DNA of 64,000 nucleotides, taken from the NCBI RefSeq assembly GCF_030403745.1, contig NZ_JAQMWP010000014.1, forward strand, positions 236,786 through 300,785. Direction: 5' to 3'. Under the pieces are notes generated by a model. It did not search any database. It was not told the DNA's origin and saw only the letters and a list, made by a program, of their open reading frames with translations. Below, piece by piece: positions 59,529 to 64,000 of this stretch (positions are counted from its first letter, which is position 1; the number at the start of each line of letters is the position of its first letter). The DNA comes from Streptomyces sp. S.PB5 (lineage in GTDB: Bacteria; Actinomycetota; Actinomycetes; Streptomycetales; Streptomycetaceae). Position numbers and translations under genes: made by a program.

Positions 59529-61319
59529 CTACCGGTCCCCGCCCCCGAGCCCCGTCCGCCGCAGCGCCAGCACCGCGTTGTGCCCCCCGAACCCGAACGA
59601 GTTGCTGAGCGCCAGATCCCCGTCGCCCGGCAACTCCCGAGGCCCCCCGAGCACGACGTCCAGCCCCACCGCGTCATCCACTTCCGCGCACCCCACCGTC
59701 GGCGGCACCACCCCGTGATGGAGGGTCAGCACGGCCGCGACCGCCTCGACCCCGCCCGCGGCCCCCTGCAGATGCCCGAGATGCCCCTTGAGCGCGGTCA
59801 CCGGAACGGACCGCCGCCCCAACACCTCCCGCAGCGCCCCCGCCTCGGCGAGATCCCCCTCCACCGTGGCCGTCGCATGCGCGTTCACATGTACGACGTC
59901 CACCACGTGCCCACCCGCGTCCCGCACCGCCCGTCGCAGCGCGAGCGCGACCCCGCTCCCGGAGGGATCGGGCGCGGCCATGTGATGCGCGTCGGCGGAG
60001 AGCCCCCACCCGGCGGCCTCGCAGTAGATCCGCGCCCCACGGGCAAGGGCATGCTCCTCGGCTTCGAGTACGAGCACCCCCGCCCCCTCCCCGTTCACGA
60101 ACCCGTCCCGGTCCTTGGCGAACGGCCGAGAAGGCGAACCCTCCTCCAGCCCCGCCTGGGACAGCGCCCGCATCGAGGCGAACGACGCCATGATCGCCGG
60201 AGTGACGACGGCCTCCGCCCCGCCCGCGAGGGCGACGTCGACGCGGCCGTACCGTATGCGGTCGATGGCCTGCCCGATGGCCTCGGTCCCGGAGGCGCAG
60301 GCGCTGGTGACGGTACGGGCCTCCCCGGTGATGTGAAGGTCGAGGGAGACCTGCGAGGCGGCCTGCGACGGCACGGTCATGGGCGTGGTGAGCGGCGAGA
60401 CCCCGCGGGGCCCCTTCTCCCGTAGCTTCCGGTCCCCGCCCACCAGTACGGACGCGTCCCCGAGGATGGCCCCGAGACTCACCCCCACCCGCGCGGGATC
60501 GAGCCCGCTCTCGACGGTCCCGCCCGCCACGAACCCGGCATCGCCCCAAGCCTCCCGCGCCGCGAGCACGGCGAACTGGGCGGCCCGGTTCATCCGCCGG
60601 GCAGCGGCGCGCGGCAGCAGCGAGACGGGATCGACGGGAACGGTCCCGGCCACCCGCACGGCCAGCTCCCGGAACTCCTCCCCCTCCAACTCCCGTATCC
60701 CGTGCCGCCCGTCGAGCAGCCCCTGCCACAGCTCGCCCACCCCGACACCCAACGGCGTGACGGCCCCGAGCCCGGTGACGACAACCCGCCGAGGCCCCCC
60801 GGCAGCCGCCTCCCGCACGGCCCGCGGACGATGCCGTACGACGAACCCGTCCCGGTCGGCGCCGGCGGCCCACCGCCGCACCTCACCGTCGGACACGGGT
60901 ACGTCGTCGGGAGCGTCGAGATCCCGATGCCAGACCCCCCACCGCCGTACGTACGTCACCTCGACGGCACCGGGATCGACGGCCCTGAGGGACCCCACCC
61001 GGTCCCCGTCCCGGAACCGGACGTCGTCGAGCGGAGGCGACGACAGCGAGGGCACCCCGGCCACGTCCATCCGCCGGCACGCGACGGTCACCAACCGCTC
61101 CCGTCCCAGCACCTCGTCGCGGTCCACCCCGCCCAGCGGCGGCCGCAGGGTCACGCGGATCGTCTCCGGCGACTCGGGAAGCGTGTGCGTGACGACGTAC
61201 CACCGAGGCTGTTCGACGTCACCCGGAGACAGGGCGACGAGATCGCCGGGGATGACCTCGGCGGCGCTGACAGGGTGGGGGTTTATCGGTACTTGGGAAT
61301 TCCCGGATGGTGCGGACAT
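59529..61319 (-). CDS. Ketosynthase (KAS/FabF-like) with 180-residue N-terminal extension
   Basis: 596 residues from ATG 61319, much longer than a normal FabF (about 410). The ketosynthase starts near residue 182 (RRVVVTGLGAVTPLGVGVGELWQGL) and has an intact Cys-His-His set: TSACASGTEA, NAHATATVEGDLAE and KGHLGHLQGAAG. The N-terminal 180 residues (PGDLVALSPGDVEQPRWYVV, RWGVWHRDLDAPDDVPVSD) look like two small beta domains that I cannot assign. No acyl carrier protein, chain-length factor or other synthase gene is nearby. Confidence 0.9.
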   Translation of the reverse strand: MSAPSGNSQVPINPHPVSAAEVIPGDLVALSPGDVEQPRWYVVTHTLPESPETIRVTLRPPLGGVDRDEVLGRERLVTVACRRMDVAGVPSLSSPPLDDVRFRDGDRVGSLRAVDPGAVEVTYVRRWGVWHRDLDAPDDVPVSDGEVRRWAAGADRDGFVVRHRPRAVREAAAGGPRRVVVTGLGAVTPLGVGVGELWQGLLDGRHGIRELEGEEFRELAVRVAGTVPVDPVSLLPRAAARRMNRAAQFAVLAAREAWGDAGFVAGGTVESGLDPARVGVSLGAILGDASVLVGGDRKLREKGPRGVSPLTTPMTVPSQAASQVSLDLHITGEARTVTSACASGTEAIGQAIDRIRYGRVDVALAGGAEAVVTPAIMASFASMRALSQAGLEEGSPSRPFAKDRDGFVNGEGAGVLVLEAEEHALARGARIYCEAAGWGLSADAHHMAAPDPSGSGVALALRRAVRDAGGHVVDVVHVNAHATATVEGDLAEAGALREVLGRRSVPVTALKGHLGHLQGAAGGVEAVAAVLTLHHGVVPPTVGCAEVDDAVGLDVVLGGPRELPGDGDLALSNSFGFGGHNAVLALRRTGLGGGDR

Positions 61320-61463
61320 ATCCGTACATGCTCCCTGCGGTCCGAACTGCCTTGCGGCGGACCGTCCCGAGTGAACTGGACGAAAGCCGGAAAGGCCATT
61401 GTTGAAAGGGAAACATGCCCGGATTCTTACGATCCGCAAACGCGGGGCGAAACAGATCGTCCG

Positions 61464-62759
61464 TCAACTGGCGTCGGCGAGAGGCGAGTTGCTGGACTCG
61501 TCAGCGGATGATCTGTGTGAAAGCTCACGGTCGCACACGCCCACCCGCCCGCCCAGCGACACAAGCCCGACGCCCACCGCGAGCCCGAGCGCGGGCAGTA
61601 CGGGAAACCGCCCGTCGGGAGCGAAGCCGTACACGGCGAACCGGGCGAGCGAGACGACACTGCTGCCGAGCCCGACCCACAACACCCACACGGGCAGCCG
61701 GGCCCGCCCCGGCCCTTCCAGCAAGGCCAGCGGCCGCACCCCCACCAGCACGCCGACCATGACGGCGCCCAGCACCACCAGCCAGGGCACCCGCAGCCCC
61801 CACCAGCCGAGCGACCCGAGCGAGGGCTGAGGCGCGATCCCGGTCAGATAGAAGGCGGCGGCAACGACGAGCACCGGCACCATGTGCCACAGGTAGAGCG
61901 TCATGCTGGCGCCGCCGACACCCCGCACCACCCGCCACACCCGCTCCCGCACCAGCAGGCGCCGCACGACAGGCGCGACGAGCAGACACACCCCGACCTG
62001 CGCGACAACCCAGGCGAGCATGGCGAGCGAGGGCGGATCGGTGTTGCTGGGCTCCTGCCCGGTGACCCGGATGAGACTCACGGGAAACGGCCCGAACCCG
62101 ACGAGCCCGGCGAATCCCAGCCCGCCACAGACCGCAAGCCCGAGCCCCTTCCCCTGCAGCAGCCCGTCCCGCCAGCAGAAGCCGAGCTGATAGGCGATGC
62201 CCCAGACGAGGAGATAGAGGAGATGGTCGAGCATCCCCAGATGGGGCGTATACGCGGCCACACCGGCGACGACCCCCATCCCGACGGGCACGAGCAGACC
62301 CCAGCGCCGATGCGCGGCATACAGCACGGGCGTCACCGCACTGAGCACCACATACACAGGCAGAAACCAGAACTGCATGCCCATGGCCCACCCGACCAGC
62401 TCCAGCGTGCCGGGCTCGACCCCGACCCCCTGACACACGGCCACGGCGAGAAGCACCAGCCCGCTGTAGACCCCGGCCGGCACCAGCAGCCGCAACACCC
62501 GCCGCCGAACCCACCCCGAGCCGGCACCCCGCGCGGCCGCCCAGGACCCACCGGCCGCATACCCTCCCGCGAAGAAGAACAGCGGCATGATCTGAAACCC
62601 GAGCGTCAGCCACTGCGTCCACGGCACCTCGGCAAGCAACTCGGGCGCCCGGATCCCCCCACCGGGCTCCCACACCAGCGCGGTGATCAGCCAGTGCCCC
62701 AGCACGACGAGCAGGATGGCCCAGGCCCGCAGGAAGTCGACGTACCGATCTCTGCCCAT
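61464..62759 (-). CDS. Acyltransferase_3 (OafA/YrhL-like) membrane protein
   Basis: 431 residues from ATG 62759 (MGRDRYVDFLRAWAILLVVLGHWL). The opening with RDxxxDxLR and the His in VVLGHW are the family hallmark, and about ten membrane segments follow, with FFFAGGY and LYLWHMVPVLV typical of it. Such enzymes O-acetylate sugars or other acceptors from inside the cell. The gene is upstream of the ketosynthase on the same strand (144-bp gap). Confidence 0.9.
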   Translation of the reverse strand: MGRDRYVDFLRAWAILLVVLGHWLITALVWEPGGGIRAPELLAEVPWTQWLTLGFQIMPLFFFAGGYAAGGSWAAARGAGSGWVRRRVLRLLVPAGVYSGLVLLAVAVCQGVGVEPGTLELVGWAMGMQFWFLPVYVVLSAVTPVLYAAHRRWGLLVPVGMGVVAGVAAYTPHLGMLDHLLYLLVWGIAYQLGFCWRDGLLQGKGLGLAVCGGLGFAGLVGFGPFPVSLIRVTGQEPSNTDPPSLAMLAWVVAQVGVCLLVAPVVRRLLVRERVWRVVRGVGGASMTLYLWHMVPVLVVAAAFYLTGIAPQPSLGSLGWWGLRVPWLVVLGAVMVGVLVGVRPLALLEGPGRARLPVWVLWVGLGSSVVSLARFAVYGFAPDGRFPVLPALGLAVGVGLVSLGGRVGVCDRELSHRSSADESSNSPLADAS

Positions 62760-62927
62760 GTCAGCCGATGCTGCCACCAAGTGTTCGACGCACGAACGGA
62801 CTTGGGAAAGCCGATATCGCACGAGGACGGACACAGAACGTCGACACCGGGAAGTACGGCGCGTCGCGATGAGTTCTGCGGCCCCCGACGGTCATACGTT
62901 GGAACCCGTCCAGGAGGAGGACCGCCG

Positions 62928-63542
62928 ATGCGCAGCGTGACCTATTCGATGAACGTCTCACTCGACGGCTACATCGTCGGCCCGGACGGCAGCTTCGACT
63001 GGTCGGCGCCCGACCCGGACGTCTTCCGCTTCTGGATCGACGAGATCCGCGGCGTCGGCGTCCACCTGCTGGGCCGGCGCCTGTACGAGACGATGCTCTA
63101 CTGGGAAACCGCAGCCCAGGAGCGTTCGCTCGACGACGCGGAACTCGAATGGGTCGCCCTCTGGAACCCCCTCCCCAAGGTGGTCTTCTCCACCAAACTG
63201 ACGGAGGTACAGGGCAACGCCCGCCTGGCCACCGGCACCGTGGCAGAGGAGATCGCACGCCTACGCGCCGAACCGGGCGAGGGCGAGATCGCCATCGGCG
63301 GCGCCACCCTCGCCACCGAGGCAGCCGCCGCGGGCCTGATCGACGAGTACCGCGCCATCGTCTACCCGGTACTGGTCGGCGGCGGCACACCGTACTTCCC
63401 CCGACACGAACGCCGGGTGGACCTCGAACTGCTCGAGACCCGCACCTTCAACTCGAAGTTCGTGTACCTGCGCCATCGAGTGACACGCCAGACCGGGCCT
63501 TCCGGGGACTCGGACTCGGGCTCGGACTCGGCGGAGAGCTGA
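62928..63542 (+). CDS. Dihydrofolate-reductase-fold (RibD C-terminal) protein
   Basis: 204 residues from ATG 62928, eight bases after GGAGGAGG. SMNVSLDGYIVGPDGSFDW, VHLLGRRLYETMLYW, IAIGGATLATEAAAAGLIDEY and YPVLVGGGTPYFP are the RibD_C/DHFR-like signature. It is an NADPH-dependent reductase of unknown substrate. The C-terminal tail SDSGSDSAES comes from a short 6-bp repeat before the stop. Confidence 0.9.
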   Translation: MRSVTYSMNVSLDGYIVGPDGSFDWSAPDPDVFRFWIDEIRGVGVHLLGRRLYETMLYWETAAQERSLDDAELEWVALWNPLPKVVFSTKLTEVQGNARLATGTVAEEIARLRAEPGEGEIAIGGATLATEAAAAGLIDEYRAIVYPVLVGGGTPYFPRHERRVDLELLETRTFNSKFVYLRHRVTRQTGPSGDSDSGSDSAES

Positions 63543-63609
63543 CGCTGTGCGCTGTGTCTGTCGCGGGCCTATCGCGATCAGCACGAACAAACAACCGCGC
63601 ACAAACAAC

Positions 63610-63645
63610 GAAGAGCGGGACCCAGCGAACTGGGTCCCGCTCTTC
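63610..63645. terminator. Strong hairpin terminator
   Basis: A perfect 16-bp stem (63610-63625 with 63630-63645) is closed by a CGAA tetraloop, 68 bp after the stop of the reductase gene. It may also end transcription of the former tRNA gene from the other side. Confidence 0.93.
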
Positions 63646-63698
63646 ATATCAGGCATCTGCGCTGGTCAACCGCATCACTCACGCTGGTTGAGGCGAAG

Positions 63699-63739
63699 TG
63701 CCCCCGGCAGGATTCGAACCTGCGCACACGGCTCCGGAG
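63699..63739 (-). other. 3' half of a tRNA-Arg(CCG) gene, probable attachment site
   Basis: Read on the minus strand, the sequence has an anticodon loop CTCCGGA (anticodon CCG), the 3' strand of the anticodon stem (GCCGT), a complete T arm (GCAGG-TTCGAAT-CCTGC), the acceptor 3' strand CGGGGGC and discriminator A. The D arm, the acceptor 5' strand and the 5' anticodon-stem strand are absent: upstream of the loop the bases do not pair. This is the classic remnant left where an integrase recombined at the 3' end of a tRNA gene. Confidence 0.8.
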
Positions 63740-63837
63740 GGGGTTCCTGATCATGCCGTTGCACCCCTTCTGACCTGCGATCGAACCTCGCCGGGGATGC
63801 GGTCGGCGTTCACTGTGTCGGAGGTGTGTCGCCTGGT

Positions 63838-63899
63838 CACCTCTGAGGGGCTCTGCATAGGCTGCTCGCACCTCTGAGAGCTGACTCCGAGCTGCTCGC
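63838..63899. repeat. Imperfect direct repeats beside the att-like tRNA remnant
   Basis: CACCTCTGAG occurs at 63838-63847 and 63869-63878, and GCTGCTCGC at 63861-63869 and 63891-63899. Together they form two imperfect copies of a unit of about 31 bp. Repeats close to an attachment site often serve as integrase arm-binding sites; that role is inferred. Confidence 0.55.
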
Positions 63900-63911
63900 T
63901 GGCTCATCTAA

Positions 63912-64000
63912 GGGCCGTCCCGTAAATGATCTTCGGGTCGCCTCGGGCACGGTTGGTCGTTGCGCGGCCCGTTGAACTATCCGGTGAGGGCGAGGTTGTG
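63912..64000. mobile_element. Possible end of an IS5-type insertion sequence (partial)
   Basis: GGGCCGTCCCGTAAATGATC begins directly after CTAA (63908-63911), which fits the YTAR target duplication of IS5-group elements. From memory, similar ends flank Streptomyces transposase genes. On the minus strand an open frame enters from the window edge and stops at TAG 63977-63979. The other end and the transposase are outside the window. Confidence 0.4.

Larger units (their letters stand above)
63543..64000. other. Gene-free region at the right edge: terminator, tRNA remnant, repeats, IS-like end
   Basis: No protein gene is supported in the last 458 bp. In order it holds a strong hairpin, the 3' half of a tRNA-Arg gene, two sets of direct repeats and an IS-like terminus. 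These are described separately. A minus-strand ORF over 63644-63907 runs through the tRNA remnant and is rejected. Confidence 0.75.

Noticed and set aside
59529..62759. Type II polyketide biosynthetic cluster around the ketosynthase
   Set aside because: No chain-length factor, acyl carrier protein, ketoreductase or cyclase gene is nearby; the neighbours are a Ku gene and a sugar-type acyltransferase.
63699..63775. Complete tRNA-Arg gene
   Set aside because: Only the anticodon loop to the 3' end can be folded; no D arm or acceptor 5' strand is present upstream.
63644..63907. 87-codon minus-strand ORF at the right edge
   Set aside because: It runs through the tRNA remnant and terminator hairpin; the sequence is explained better by those elements.

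Overview
The window is a stretch of a Streptomyces chromosome. The evidence is very high GC with strong third-position GC bias, frequent GTG and TTG starts, and typical Streptomyces genes: nickel superoxide dismutase, a four-gene conservon, Kgd-type 2-oxoglutarate enzyme, and a PadR/DUF4097 pair. From memory, the order sodN - polar amino-acid ABC transporter - malic enzyme - kgd - two-component pair - lon - conservon - FtsW/PBP - LigD/Ku matches the S. coelicolor region around SCO5254 to SCO5309. That match is recall, not a computed alignment.

Layout. 0-3.8 kb: tail of an ECF42-like sigma factor, a DUF952 protein, two VOC proteins, an AraC regulator, and a Pit phosphate transporter with a small membrane partner. 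3.8-8.7 kb: secreted PGRP-type amidase, sodN and its processing peptidase sodX divergently arranged, a CGNR zinc-finger protein and a methyltransferase. 8.7-13.3 kb: three-gene polar amino-acid ABC transporter and malic enzyme. 13.6-19.6 kb: quinone-oxidoreductase-like dehydrogenase, an HTH/Clp-N gene pair behind twin palindromes, a PadR/DUF4097 stress-type operon, and small conserved proteins. 19.7-29.4 kb: kgd, a histidine kinase/response regulator pair, a spermidine-synthase-like protein, a rhomboid-like membrane protein and two GNAT proteins. 29.5-37.2 kb: lon behind a HAIR-like (HspR) operator, GH25 lysozyme, MarR regulator, a 908-residue unknown membrane protein and a PP2C-like phosphatase. 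37.5-43.0 kb: conservon cvnABCD followed by a styrene-monooxygenase-like flavoprotein. 43.0-48.9 kb: NlpC/P60 hydrolase, TetR regulator, two divergent diiron proteins, ADP-ribosylglycohydrolase and DUF3291. 49-55.9 kb: penicillin-binding protein with FtsW/RodA partner, SH3 protein, an orphan histidine kinase with a lipoprotein, a dual-specificity phosphatase and a NERD protein. 56-63.5 kb: vanadium-haloperoxidase-like PAP2 protein, divergent LigD polymerase and Ku (bacterial NHEJ), an N-terminally extended ketosynthase, an acyltransferase and a DHFR-fold protein.

The right edge (63.6-64.0 kb) differs from the rest. A strong terminator is followed by only the 3' half of a tRNA-Arg gene, then imperfect direct repeats, then what looks like the end of an IS5-type insertion sequence preceded by CTAA. 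The simplest reading is the chromosomal junction (att site) of an integrative element that continues past the window.

The most unusual general pattern is a set of short tandem repeats (9, 14, 15 and 16 bp) that begin at or next to stop codons at four separate gene ends. Three of these lie between convergent genes. The window reads as mostly core chromosome with accessory DNA only at its right end; no CRISPR array, secondary-metabolite cluster or complete mobile element is present.
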